A stretch of 64,000 nucleotides of DNA from Streptomyces cyaneus (GTDB taxonomy: Bacteria > Actinomycetota > Actinomycetes > Streptomycetales > Streptomycetaceae), in contig NZ_RQJW01000005.1 of NCBI RefSeq assembly GCF_004028635.1, positions 496,001 through 560,000 on the forward strand, read 5' to 3'. Below the pieces are notes generated by a model, which was given only the letters and a program-made list of their open reading frames with translations, was not told the DNA's origin and searched no databases. Below are positions 17,636-25,692 of the stretch, piece after piece. Position numbers and translations under genes: made by a program. The stretch's first letter is position 1. Each line of letters opens with the position of its first letter.

Positions 17636-19762
17636 GTGACGTTGGTGATGGCGGTGGCAGCCGTCTGGGGCGTGCTGCAACTGTTCGCGCTGTCCTGGCC
17701 GACGCGTTCGGTGCGCCTGTCGACCGTGCTGCTGGCGCTGGCAGTGGGCGTGTACGGGTGCGGTGTGGCGACGGCGTTGGTGCAACTCGCCTACACCCGT
17801 ATCTACGCAGATCAGTCGGGCCAGTCCCTCGTGACGGTGGTGAACACCACCAGCTACACGGTGGCCCCTTGGCTGGAGGAATTACTCAAGGTCGCCCCGC
17901 TGCTGCTGGCGGGGCTGAGCCTGCGGGTTCGCCGACAGTGGGGGCTTACCGACTTCGTGGTGGTGGGTGCGGCTCTGGGGGCGGGGTTCGGGCTGCTGGA
18001 GGCGGTTCTCCGGTTCGGCCTGGACGCGGACCGGGCGATCGTCCGCGGCGAGGGCTGGATCGTCCCCGACAGCCTGTCACCGCCCTATGTTCCGGGCCTG
18101 GGGCAGGTGTTGACGTCCTGGCTCCCGGCACCGTTCAGCCAACTGGACCTGGGCGGCCCTCCCGTCACGGAAACGTTCACGCACCTGGTGTTCACGGCCA
18201 TGGCCGGCTTCGGCGTCGGGCTGCTGTGGCGCGCACGCGGTTGGGTACGCCTGCTGTCGACCCTTCCGATCGCGGCCGCCGCCGTGCATCACGCGGTGAA
18301 CAACTACGCGGTACAGGAACACACCGGCTGGGCCAGGGAGTGGCTGGAGTCCCTGGACGGGCTGGCGTGGGCTGCGCCCCTCGTGTGCCTGGCCATCGCC
18401 ATGGCCGTGGACGTACGCCAACTCCACCACGGCAAGCGCACCGTGCCCGACGTACTCCTCACCTCCGAGCGCGCCGAAGGCGACAGCCTGGGCGCCCTGC
18501 TGCGCTACGCGGCCTGGCGTCTGCCATGGAGCCTGCTGATCGTCCTGCGCTACGTCAGACTGCGGCGCTCCTTGCTGTACGCCGCCGCGTCGGCGCCGTC
18601 CGAGGCCACCGGGGAACTTCGCCAGGTCGTCGAGGGGATCACGGCCCGGATGGACGCGTCCGACAACCAGCGCGCCTGGCAGACGCTGAACATCCGCACG
18701 TGGCTGAAGGCGAGCCGGGCAGCCCGCCGTTCGCGGGAGCGTTGGCTGTTGCTGATCCCGTGCGTGCTGATGCTCCCCTCGCTGCTGTTCCTGGGCATCG
18801 GCTCATTCACCTCCACCGCCGGCCTCCAAGAGTTCTTCAGCACCGGTGCCGGGCCGAAGATCCTCATGGGCTTCGGCATAGCCGCCCTGGTCTGGATCGC
18901 CTACCAGCTCACGGTCCTGCTGCGCAGCTGGCAGCAGGTGTCGGCACAGCCGATGGGTGAACTGCTGGCGGCCCACCGCTTCCGTCTCGGAACCGCGCTG
19001 GGAGCGGCGACCACCGGCGTCCTGCTGCTGTGGCGCGGGCTCGGCGACGCGGGCCCCGACGGCAGAGCCATCCGCACGCTCCACCTCCTCGACACCCTGA
19101 ACACCTTCCTGGTCTACCTCGGCTTCGCCCTGCTCCTGCTCTCCCTGCTCGCCCTGTTCCCTCCCGGAGGGCTCGCGCTGGCCGGGGGTGGCGCGGTCGG
19201 CGCGCTCACAGCCGAGGCGGCCCTCAACGCCGGCCTCCTCGGCACGGCCGGGCTCGTCCTCATGGGGTTGGGCGCCTCGAATGGGTCCGGCGGGGACTAC
19301 AACGCGTGGCCGAGGAACAAACGCAAGGGGCGTCAAAAGCCCGAGCACCGGGCTGATGTCCGCGGTGACGAAGGCAAGAGCCTTGGCGGCAAGAGCAAGG
19401 CCCATACGATCGACAGGCACGTCGACAAGACCATTGCCGGCATGCGTAGGCGCTTCCGTGAGGACCCGGATCTCACAGCGGACTCACGCTACGTCGACAC
19501 CGATGCGGCACAACACTTCACCGACAAGACTCTCGCCACCAAGGAGAACCAACGGAAGATATCTTCCTGGCTAGCCGATGGGGCGAAACGACCGCTGCGA
19601 CTGGAAGCAGAGTTCACCGAAAACACAGGACTCCACCTCACTCGCTACGACTTCACCCACGGGCAACCGACGAAGTGGGTGAGAGGGGTTCGCGTCATCC
19701 TCAAGGGCGACCCTTCGGCGCCGTCCGGATACCGCGTCCTCACCTCGTACCCCCAGCCCTAA
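17636..19762 (+). CDS. PrsW-type intramembrane protease fused to CdiA-CT RNase A-like toxin domain
   Basis: I take the GTG at 17636 (RBS GGGGGG six bases upstream) rather than GTG 17618, giving 708 residues. The N-terminal half has multiple membrane helices with PrsW (M82) motifs: PWLEELLK (Glu81, Glu82), GFGLLEAVLRF (Glu122), THLVFTAMAG (His183) and AAAVHHAVNN (His218). More helices follow to about residue 545, then a basic linker. From about residue 585 comes a domain resembling CdiA-CT RNase A-like toxins: HTIDRHVDKT with His595 and Arg606 spaced as in the family, and VLTSYPQP with the T-x-Y pair Thr703/Tyr705. PrsW would cleave in the membrane and could release the RNase. Codon 83 is TTA, implying bldA dependence. 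An immunity gene follows. Confidence 0.86.
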   Translation: MTLVMAVAAVWGVLQLFALSWPTRSVRLSTVLLALAVGVYGCGVATALVQLAYTRIYADQSGQSLVTVVNTTSYTVAPWLEELLKVAPLLLAGLSLRVRRQWGLTDFVVVGAALGAGFGLLEAVLRFGLDADRAIVRGEGWIVPDSLSPPYVPGLGQVLTSWLPAPFSQLDLGGPPVTETFTHLVFTAMAGFGVGLLWRARGWVRLLSTLPIAAAAVHHAVNNYAVQEHTGWAREWLESLDGLAWAAPLVCLAIAMAVDVRQLHHGKRTVPDVLLTSERAEGDSLGALLRYAAWRLPWSLLIVLRYVRLRRSLLYAAASAPSEATGELRQVVEGITARMDASDNQRAWQTLNIRTWLKASRAARRSRERWLLLIPCVLMLPSLLFLGIGSFTSTAGLQEFFSTGAGPKILMGFGIAALVWIAYQLTVLLRSWQQVSAQPMGELLAAHRFRLGTALGAATTGVLLLWRGLGDAGPDGRAIRTLHLLDTLNTFLVYLGFALLLLSLLALFPPGGLALAGGGAVGALTAEAALNAGLLGTAGLVLMGLGASNGSGGDYNAWPRNKRKGRQKPEHRADVRGDEGKSLGGKSKAHTIDRHVDKTIAGMRRRFREDPDLTADSRYVDTDAAQHFTDKTLATKENQRKISSWLADGAKRPLRLEAEFTENTGLHLTRYDFTHGQPTKWVRGVRVILKGDPSAPSGYRVLTSYPQP

Positions 19763-19784
19763 CACGCACACTTGGAGCCAATCA

Positions 19785-20459
19785 ATGAGTCCGGCACTTC
19801 CACCAGGGCAGCGATTTTATGAACTCGCCGACCTACTAAAGGCCTATGCGTACACCGGCTTCACATTCACCGACACCACAGAAACCCCGGGCCCTGGCCT
19901 GGCCTCTTATCTCAGGATCGCCGCACGGGATCCTGTACGCGCCGAAACGGCCGTCCATCAAATCGAGGACCTACTCTCCGTTGGCCTCTTCTCCGAAGAA
20001 ATCGCAGATGACGTAGAGGATCTACCACACATCCGCCCTCCGATGGGCATAAGCGTGGAGGACTGCCTGCGCATCACGAGGGACCACCTCTACCGACTCC
20101 TGCAAGATCCGTCACGAATTCCCCAGATGAACCCGCAGAACTCTTGGGAATGGAACGAGCGATTCCCCGAGTTGAGCCAGTTGCTCGGCGCATACTTTCA
20201 CCGGGATTTCTCCTACATCTACGATTCTCGCGATGAGGCTCTCGATGAGTACGTCAGCCAGTCCGAACCGGAAGACCGTGCGCAGGCAGCGCAGGAGATC
20301 ACTGAACTCCTGACCATGGTGTCCTCGGATCAGGAACTCCACACTGCGACCACAGCGTTGGGGCTCGACCTTCTGCCACCGGATGGGATGTCACACCGGC
20401 AATGGCTGGAGCTGATCCGCCAGAGAGTCACTGGCGGGAATCAGCCCTCCGACGCGTAG
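19785..20459 (+). CDS. Double-domain CdiI-type immunity protein
   Basis: The 224-residue soluble protein begins 22 bases after the toxin gene with GGAG eight bases upstream. Two similar halves are visible. FYELADLLKAYAYTGFTF (about residue 11) matches FPELSQLLGAYFHRDFSY (about 126), each followed by an acidic helix and a terminal helix (EDCLRITRDHL and RQWLELIRQRV). The second half fits the CdiI_2-type 'contact-dependent growth inhibition system immunity protein' pattern (FPELxxLLGAYFHxD). The first half appears degenerate. The DNA is visibly less GC-rich than neighbours, which with the toxin tip suggests recent acquisition. It ends overlapping the convergent DUF397 gene by 19 bases. Confidence 0.83.
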   Translation: MSPALPPGQRFYELADLLKAYAYTGFTFTDTTETPGPGLASYLRIAARDPVRAETAVHQIEDLLSVGLFSEEIADDVEDLPHIRPPMGISVEDCLRITRDHLYRLLQDPSRIPQMNPQNSWEWNERFPELSQLLGAYFHRDFSYIYDSRDEALDEYVSQSEPEDRAQAAQEITELLTMVSSDQELHTATTALGLDLLPPDGMSHRQWLELIRQRVTGGNQPSDA

Positions 20460-20653
20460 GTGACGAAAGCAGCCCAGGCCCGCGGCGCGAGGGCGAGTCG
20501 GGGGCCGGCGTCGCGGTGCTTGGAGTCGCGGACGTGGATCGCGCGGGGCGCTACCGCGATCTCGACGCAGGACTCGCCATCGGTGCCGCCGCTGTAGCTG
20601 CTCTTGAACCACGCCAGTTCGGAGGCGTCCCCGGCGGAGGCCTTGCGCATCAT
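20441..20653 (-). CDS. DUF397 protein (partner of Scr1-type regulator), module A
   Basis: This 70-residue protein has the DUF397 hallmarks: AWFKSSYSGGTDGESCVEIA, VRDSKHRDAGPRLAL and AWAAFVTYA. The start (ATGATG) overlaps the stop of the regulator upstream, so the two are translationally coupled. DUF397 proteins pair with XRE regulators throughout Streptomyces; some pairs (S. coelicolor Scr1/Scr2) affect antibiotic production and they are annotated by some as toxin-antitoxin-like. Confidence 0.9.
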   Translation of the reverse strand: MMRKASAGDASELAWFKSSYSGGTDGESCVEIAVAPRAIHVRDSKHRDAGPRLALAPRAWAAFVTYASEG

Positions 20654-21525
20654 GTCTCTCCCAGCAGTCTCTCGATGAAGGCCAGCGACCCCCGTGGCGG
20701 GAGGGCCTGCGCCCGGATAGTGCCATACCGCAACTCAAGGATGCGGAGCTGCCTCGGGTCAGAGACAGGCCGCCCGTTGAACTTGCCGTCGGAGCGCCCC
20801 ACCGCCGTACCATCCGGAAACTTCAGCAGCTCGATCCTGCCGTCCAGCCCTGGATGGGCATCGGTGTTCGTCGGCATGACCTGAAGCGTGACGTTGTTCA
20901 ACCGCCCTACCTCCAGCAGACGTTCGAGCTGCTGTCGCCACACCATTGTGCCCCCAACCTGTCGACGCAGAGGGGCCTCTTCCAGCACGAAGTGGATCGA
21001 CGGAGCCGGGTCCCGTTCGTAGACCGACTGCCGGGCCAAGCGAGCGGCCACCATACGTTCCACATCGTCCGGCGCATACGGCGGTTGCGCTGCCTCGATC
21101 AGGGCCCGCGCGTGCTCCGGCGTCTGCAACAGCCCAGCGATGATGTTGCACTCGTACACGCCGATCTCGGCCGCCTTCTCCTCCAGCTTCCCCAACTCCC
21201 GAACCTTCTTGGGGTACCGGACCTTCTTGACGTCCTCCCAAGTCGCCGCGATGAGCCCACCCGCCCCCAACACCTCGTCGGCCCTGTCCAGGTACTCCTG
21301 CCTCGGGATCCGCTTCCCACCCTCGATCTTGTAGACCAGGTCTTCCCCGTACCCGACCGCCTTCCCGAACTCGGCGGCCCGCATCCCCACCGCCTCCCGC
21401 CGCAGCTTCAGCTGTCGCCCGACGGTCGCGATCACCGCCACACCCCACTCGTCGTCCGGATCCACCTCCCAACCCGGCTCATCCGCCTCCGTCTTGAGCC
21501 GCCCCGCGTCCGCCTCAACCGACAT
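20650..21525 (-). CDS. Scr1-type XRE regulator with DUF5753 domain, module A
   Basis: The start at ATG 21525 is chosen because GGAGGGG lies six bases upstream; a longer frame to 21645 has no RBS. The 291-residue protein has an N-terminal helix-turn-helix (about 30-85; LKLRREAVGMRAAEFGKAVG and YKIEGGKRIPR) and a C-terminal DUF5753 domain (QTPEHARAL, FVLEEAPLRRQVGG, LQVMPTNTDAHPGLDG, LKFPDGTAVG). It binds DNA and is expected to control itself and DUF397. It is divergent from the HATPase gene with 156 bases between starts, so a shared operator is likely. Confidence 0.93.
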   Translation of the reverse strand: MSVEADAGRLKTEADEPGWEVDPDDEWGVAVIATVGRQLKLRREAVGMRAAEFGKAVGYGEDLVYKIEGGKRIPRQEYLDRADEVLGAGGLIAATWEDVKKVRYPKKVRELGKLEEKAAEIGVYECNIIAGLLQTPEHARALIEAAQPPYAPDDVERMVAARLARQSVYERDPAPSIHFVLEEAPLRRQVGGTMVWRQQLERLLEVGRLNNVTLQVMPTNTDAHPGLDGRIELLKFPDGTAVGRSDGKFNGRPVSDPRQLRILELRYGTIRAQALPPRGSLAFIERLLGET

Positions 21526-21681
21526 CCCGAACCCCTCCGTCGTACCGCCGCAGTGCAGCAGCGCCCTACCCATACGTAACGCCCCGACAGACCGGACACG
21601 ACCGGACAAGCTCCGGACAGTCACCGTACGCACCCGCTGAGTCACTGTTCACGGTAAGCACGCACCGCAACTCTGAGTGAC

Positions 21682-22215
21682 GTGAATCAGAAATCCGCCG
21701 AACTCATCACCCCCACCCGCCGCTTCAGCCTGCAACTGTCCTCGACCCCACGCGGCGCCCGCCTCGCCCGCCTGCTCACGGCCGAGCAACTCCGCAGCTG
21801 GGGCCTGCCATTGGACCCGGCGGCGCACATCGTGGCGGAACTGGCGGCCAACGCGGTCACCCACGGCAGAGTCCCCGGACGGGACTTCCGGCTCCTCATT
21901 CACGCCGCCGGCGACACCGTCCGCATCGAGGTGACCGACACGCGCGCCGACCGGCTACCGGACACCGAACTCTCCACCGCCGAAGCCAAGTCGGGCCGCG
22001 GCCTGGTCATCGTGGCTGCCCTGGCCGACCGCTGGGGCGTCACACCGGGGCTGCCGCCACGCAAGACGGTCTGGGCCGAAGTGGACCTCGCACCGGAACC
22101 CGGAAGCCCGCGCTTCGGTGGCGCAAGCGATCAACCCAAACAAGAAACAAAGGTCAAAGCACCCCACCAAGCCCCACCCCTCCCGCCCCCGGCTCAAACT
22201 CACCCACCCGGGTGA
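21682..22215 (+). CDS. HATPase_c (RsbW-like) ATP-binding protein, module A
   Basis: The 177-residue product starts at GTG 21682. It has the anti-sigma-kinase fold: N-box HIVAELAANAVTHGRVPG, G1-like IEVTDTR and G2-like KSGRGLVIVAALADRWGV. The last 40 residues are a low-complexity Pro/Lys tail. Streptomyces genomes encode dozens of such orphan RsbW-like proteins, often beside Scr1/DUF397 pairs. No cognate sigma factor is nearby, so its target is unknown. Confidence 0.88.
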   Translation: MNQKSAELITPTRRFSLQLSSTPRGARLARLLTAEQLRSWGLPLDPAAHIVAELAANAVTHGRVPGRDFRLLIHAAGDTVRIEVTDTRADRLPDTELSTAEAKSGRGLVIVAALADRWGVTPGLPPRKTVWAEVDLAPEPGSPRFGGASDQPKQETKVKAPHQAPPLPPPAQTHPPG

Positions 22216-22290
22216 ACATCACCAACTCGGCTGGATTCGGGACAGGTTGCCTGCCTTACGCTCGCCGCAACACAACCGCAGACATGCAAC

Positions 22291-22353
22291 GGCCCTCGCC
22301 GGGACGGCAATCCCAGTGCGAGGGCCTGACCACCAAGGAAGAAAGCCCCTTCC
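22291..22353 (+). promoter_or_regulatory. Two-hairpin 5' leader of the winged-helix/zinc-ribbon gene, module A
   Basis: A GC-rich hairpin pairs GGCCCTCGC (22291-22299) with GCGAGGGCC (22318-22326), with an inner GGGA/TCCC pair. It is followed by TGACC and a second hairpin pairing GGAAG (22337-22341) with CTTCC (22349-22353), which contains the AAGGAAG Shine-Dalgarno and ends two bases before the ATG. The paralogue at 54890 has the same layout with different sequence. Confidence 0.6.
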
Positions 22354-22355
22354 CG

Positions 22356-23219
22356 ATGGATACGCAGAACCCTAGCGCGCCCCCGCGCGCCCAGTCCCGG
22401 CTTGCAGCCAACAACAACCCGAACCAGCGGCACCCTCACTCCGGCAGCGGCCTGGTCCACGACAACACCCGCCACACCACCCGCTTCACGGTGATCGGCA
22501 ACCACCTCGCCCAACACCCGGAGCTATCCGCCCTGGCGATCGGACTGGCCGTCTACATCCAGTCGCTCCCCGCAGGCGCCCGCGTCGACATCAGGACCCT
22601 CGCCGCCCGCTTCCCCGAGGGCACGACCCGTATCGCCGCCGCACTGCGCGAGCTGGAGACCCACGGCTACCTGCGCCGCGAACGCAAGCGCATCCCGAAC
22701 GGCCGCATCATCACCCGCACGATCTCCTGCAACCAGCCCGGCCACCGCCACGCCGAGGCCCACCCGGCCGCGCCCCGGAAGAAGCGAACCCCGGCACCCC
22801 GCAAACCCCTCCCCGCCGTACCCCAACCCGCCTACCCGGCCCCGACCCTCCTCCAGACGGCCACCGACCTCCTCGCAGACCTGCGCCACCACGACCCCCG
22901 CCTACTGCTCAGCGAGCACGACACAGCCCACCTGGCCCCCGGCGTCGCGGCCTGGCTGGAACGGGACCTCACCCCCACCGCCGTACGCCACGCCCTGACC
23001 ACCGACCTGCCACCCGAGCCCCTGTGCCGCCCGGCAGCCCTCCTGGCCCACCGCCTCACCACCCAGCTGCCACCCCCACCCGCCTTCCGCGCACCCGCAC
23101 CACCGCCGCCCGTCCGGCACCCCTTCCAGACCTGCGAAGACTGCGACCGCGCCTTCCGCGCACCGCTGCCCGGAAGCTGCCGCGCCTGCCGTACGCCCGA
23201 TCCCGCACAGGCCGCCTGA
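22356..23219 (+). CDS. Winged-helix/zinc-ribbon regulator-like protein, module A
   Basis: I choose ATG 22356, which gives 287 residues, close to the 291 of its paralogue at 54890. An N-terminal winged helix-turn-helix (about 50-115; ALAIGLAVYIQSLPAGARVD, LAARFPEGTTRIAAALRELE, GYLRRERKR) is followed by a Pro-rich linker, a helical region and a C-terminal zinc ribbon with Cys260, Cys263, Cys275 and Cys278. The family is common in Streptomyces and uncharacterised. A DNA- or RNA-binding role is inferred. It sits downstream of the HATPase gene and just upstream of a PD-(D/E)XK-type gene. Confidence 0.78.
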   Translation: MDTQNPSAPPRAQSRLAANNNPNQRHPHSGSGLVHDNTRHTTRFTVIGNHLAQHPELSALAIGLAVYIQSLPAGARVDIRTLAARFPEGTTRIAAALRELETHGYLRRERKRIPNGRIITRTISCNQPGHRHAEAHPAAPRKKRTPAPRKPLPAVPQPAYPAPTLLQTATDLLADLRHHDPRLLLSEHDTAHLAPGVAAWLERDLTPTAVRHALTTDLPPEPLCRPAALLAHRLTTQLPPPPAFRAPAPPPPVRHPFQTCEDCDRAFRAPLPGSCRACRTPDPAQAA

Positions 23220-23259
23220 GCGGCTACCTCGTACCCAACGAAAGGCCCGTAACCGCACC

Positions 23260-24136
23260 ATGGTCAGCTCGTCCCACGAGGCGATGCACCGCATCTTCCA
23301 GGACTATCCGGGGCTCTTCTCCCGGGTCTCCGAGGTGCTGGGCATCGAATTCGCCCCGCCCACCTCAGTCACCGTCCTTCCCAACGACCTCACCGAGGTC
23401 AGCCCGGTCGAACGCCGTGTGGACACGCTCCTGCGGCTGGAGACGGAGGACGACGAGGAAGCCTTTACTCCTCGCGGTCGAGGCCCAGGGCAAGCAGGTC
23501 CCGGACAAGCCCGCGAGCTGGGCGTACTACGCCTCGTACTTGCTCACGAAGTACCGGCTGCAGCCGATGCTGCTCGTCATCTGCCAGGACCGCGCCACCG
23601 CGGAATGGGCCGCCCGCCCGGTCGACTTCGGCCCTCGTCAGTGGCCTCTGCTCACCCTGCGCCCGCTGGTCGCGGGACCGCACAACATGCCGGTGATCAC
23701 CGATCCGGCCGAGGTCCGCAAGGACCTCGCGCTCGCCACACTGTCCGCGATCACCCACGCCAGGAATCCGGACGTCGGGGCCATACTGAAGGCAGTGACG
23801 ACCGTTCTGCAGGACACACCCCGAACCGTCACCGACCCGATCATCGAACTCGTCGCACGAGGCCTGGGCAAGCACCCGGCCGCAGAACTGTGGAGGAAAC
23901 TGGTGGCCGTGGACCTCTCTTTCTACAAGTCGCCCCTCTTTGAAGAAGTCCGGGCCGAGGGCGAGGCACGACGCGCTGCCAAGGACGTCCTGGCTGTCCT
24001 GGCTGAACGAGGCATCGACGTCCCGGAAGAAGCCCATCAGCGCATCACCAGCTGCGGCGACCTGGAGATCCTGCACCGCTGGCTCCTACGCGCCGTCACG
24101 GCTCCCTCCACCGACGAGATCTTCGCGGACGAGTAG
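23260..24136 (+). pseudogene. Frameshifted Rpn/YhgA-like PD-(D/E)XK nuclease-type protein
   Basis: The N-terminus (MVSSSHEAMHRIFQDYPGLF) is read from ATG 23260 through RRVDTLLRLETEDDEEAF, and the rest (LLAVEAQGKQVPDKPASWAY to the stop at 24136) is in the +1 frame. One extra base near 23470, in the run CCTTTACTCC, explains the switch. Joined, the protein would be about 292 residues with the VD...EAQ core of the Rpn/PD-(D/E)XK type, an ATAEWAARPVDFGPRQW segment and an acidic helical C-terminus. It is either a pseudogene or contains a sequencing error; programmed frameshifting is less likely. It follows the winged-helix gene by 40 bases. Confidence 0.72.
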
Positions 24137-24385
24137 CTGGTGGCCGTGGACCTCTCCTTCTACAAGTCGTACATCGCAGAAGAGATCCGGGACGAAGGCC
24201 GTGCCGAGGGCGAGGCACGACGCGCCGCCAAGGACCTCCTGGCTGTCCTGGCTGAACGAGGCATCGACATCCCGGAAGAAGCCCGTCAGCGCATCACCGG
24301 GTGCGGCGACCTGGAGATCCTGGACCGCTGGCACCGTCGCGCCGTCACCGCCCCGACAGCAGAAGAAATCTTCGAAGCCGAGTAG
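23900..24385 (+). repeat. Tandem duplication of the 3' end of the PD-(D/E)XK gene
   Basis: The sequence starting CTGGTGGCCGTGGACCTCTC recurs at 23900 and 24137, an offset of 237 bases, and the two copies stay alignable to the stop codons. The second copy carries a short in-frame insertion (DEGRAEGE versus AEGE). This is a direct partial duplication. Confidence 0.9.
24140..24385 (+). pseudogene. Duplicated C-terminal fragment of the PD-(D/E)XK protein
   Basis: GTG 24140 opens an 81-residue frame (VAVDLSFYKSYIAEEI... to EIFEAE) that is a copy of the last 79 residues of the preceding gene. It begins immediately after that gene's stop and has no RBS of its own. It encodes only the helical C-terminal segment and lacks the nuclease core, so I regard it as a remnant that may still be translated. 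Confidence 0.7.
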
Positions 24386-24420
24386 TCAGCGGCCATAGTC
24401 GGCGGAGCGGGCGGACCTCG

Positions 24421-25347
24421 CTAAGAGTGCCCCAGCTCCGCCGCATCCTCGTCGGAGACGACCGACACCGACCCCGAATCCGGCGCCGGACGCAGCGGGA
24501 AGGGGTCCACCCGGGTCTCGTCGATCACCGGCGGAGCCGGGCGCGGTGGTGAGGGCATGACCGCCGCCTCCGAGTGGCCGCCGCAGCCGTACGTCAGGGA
24601 CACCACCCGGCCGTCCGCCGGGGAGAACTCGTTCGCGCAGACGCCGAAGGCCTGGCCCAGGGAGCCGCCGATCGGGGCCAGGAAGCCGCAGGTGACGCAG
24701 GAGGCCGGGGCCGCCTGGGCCATGGGGGTCTTCGCGCCGAACGCCTCCTCCCAGCGGTCCGCGGCGACGTGCAGGCCGTAGCGGGACAGGACGCGGGCGC
24801 GGCGCATGCCCAGTTCCTCGGCCACCGCGGCGATGGAGCCGCGGGTCGGGGCCATCGGCAGGTCCGCGGGGACGCCGGCCGTGACGTCCGCGTCCTCCGC
24901 CTCCACCAGCTCCGCCATCTCGTGCGACACGGCAGAACTCGGCACCGGCTCGTCCTCGCCGGAGAACCCGGGCTCCAGGCGCAGGTCCTCGGCGTCCGTG
25001 GGGAGCAGGTCGCCGGGGCCCATGTCGCCGGGGCGCAGCCGCTCGCTCCACGGCACCCACTCGGGGGCCAACAGCGCGTCCGGACCCGGCAGCAGCACCA
25101 CCTCGTCCAGCGTGACGACCTTGGCGCGGGACGCGCGGGCCACCGTCACCGCCCAGCGCCAGCCGCGGTAGCCGAGTTCCTTGCACTCGAAGAAGTGCGT
25201 GACAACGCGGTCGCCCTCGGAGACCAGACCCGCGTGCTCGCCCACGACGCCGGGCGCGGCGGCCTCCTCGGCTGCGGTGCGGGCGAGGTCGACTGCCTCG
25301 GCGCACAGACGGTCGGGGGTGCGGCTTCGCGTTGTCGCTGCGCTCAC
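24421..25347 (-). CDS. DUF3027 protein
   Basis: The 308-residue protein starts at GTG 25347 with AGGAGA upstream. It is soluble, acidic at the C-terminus, and contains HFFECKELGYRGWRWAVTVA, a helix-turn-helix-like segment (GSIAAVAEELGMRRARVLSR) and a Cys pair ASCVTCGFLAPIGG that may bind zinc. This matches the DUF3027 family, conserved in actinobacteria with unknown role. It is divergent from the MFS gene. Confidence 0.85.
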   Translation of the reverse strand: MSAATTRSRTPDRLCAEAVDLARTAAEEAAAPGVVGEHAGLVSEGDRVVTHFFECKELGYRGWRWAVTVARASRAKVVTLDEVVLLPGPDALLAPEWVPWSERLRPGDMGPGDLLPTDAEDLRLEPGFSGEDEPVPSSAVSHEMAELVEAEDADVTAGVPADLPMAPTRGSIAAVAEELGMRRARVLSRYGLHVAADRWEEAFGAKTPMAQAAPASCVTCGFLAPIGGSLGQAFGVCANEFSPADGRVVSLTYGCGGHSEAAVMPSPPRPAPPVIDETRVDPFPLRPAPDSGSVSVVSDEDAAELGHS

Positions 25348-25692
25348 AGGTATCGCTTCTCTCCTACGCCGTCTCTCGGGTGCGGTGCCTTAAGGCGGTG
25401 GAGCGAACGGAGCGGACCTGTGGGCCGCGTCGACGTCCGCATCCGAATCGCGCTCGGGCGCACCTACGTCATCCATTGTGCGGGATGGCTGAGATACGCA
25501 CGCTACCTGTTCGCGAGCGCTGGGCCTACACCGACGGCCCTTTCACCGCTGCGCGGCGGGTGCCGAAACCGCGCCCGAACCGCGCCCACGACCCGAGAGT
25601 CACCCTCCGTCGACCGGAGACCTTGCCCTCCATTGCCCTCCATACGCGCCGTAACCGCACTACCCACCCCCATCTCGGGGCACTATTGCGTC
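25348..25692. other. Divergent intergenic region, no gene seen
   Basis: The 345 bases between the DUF3027 and MFS starts hold no convincing gene. CACTAT at 25681-25686 ends six bases before the MFS GTG and no RBS is visible there, so the MFS mRNA could be leaderless; this is weakly supported. Confidence 0.4.

Noticed and set aside
23260..24136. Programmed frameshifting in the Rpn-like gene
   Set aside because: No stimulatory structure or typical slip site is evident; a single inserted base by mutation or sequencing error is simpler.
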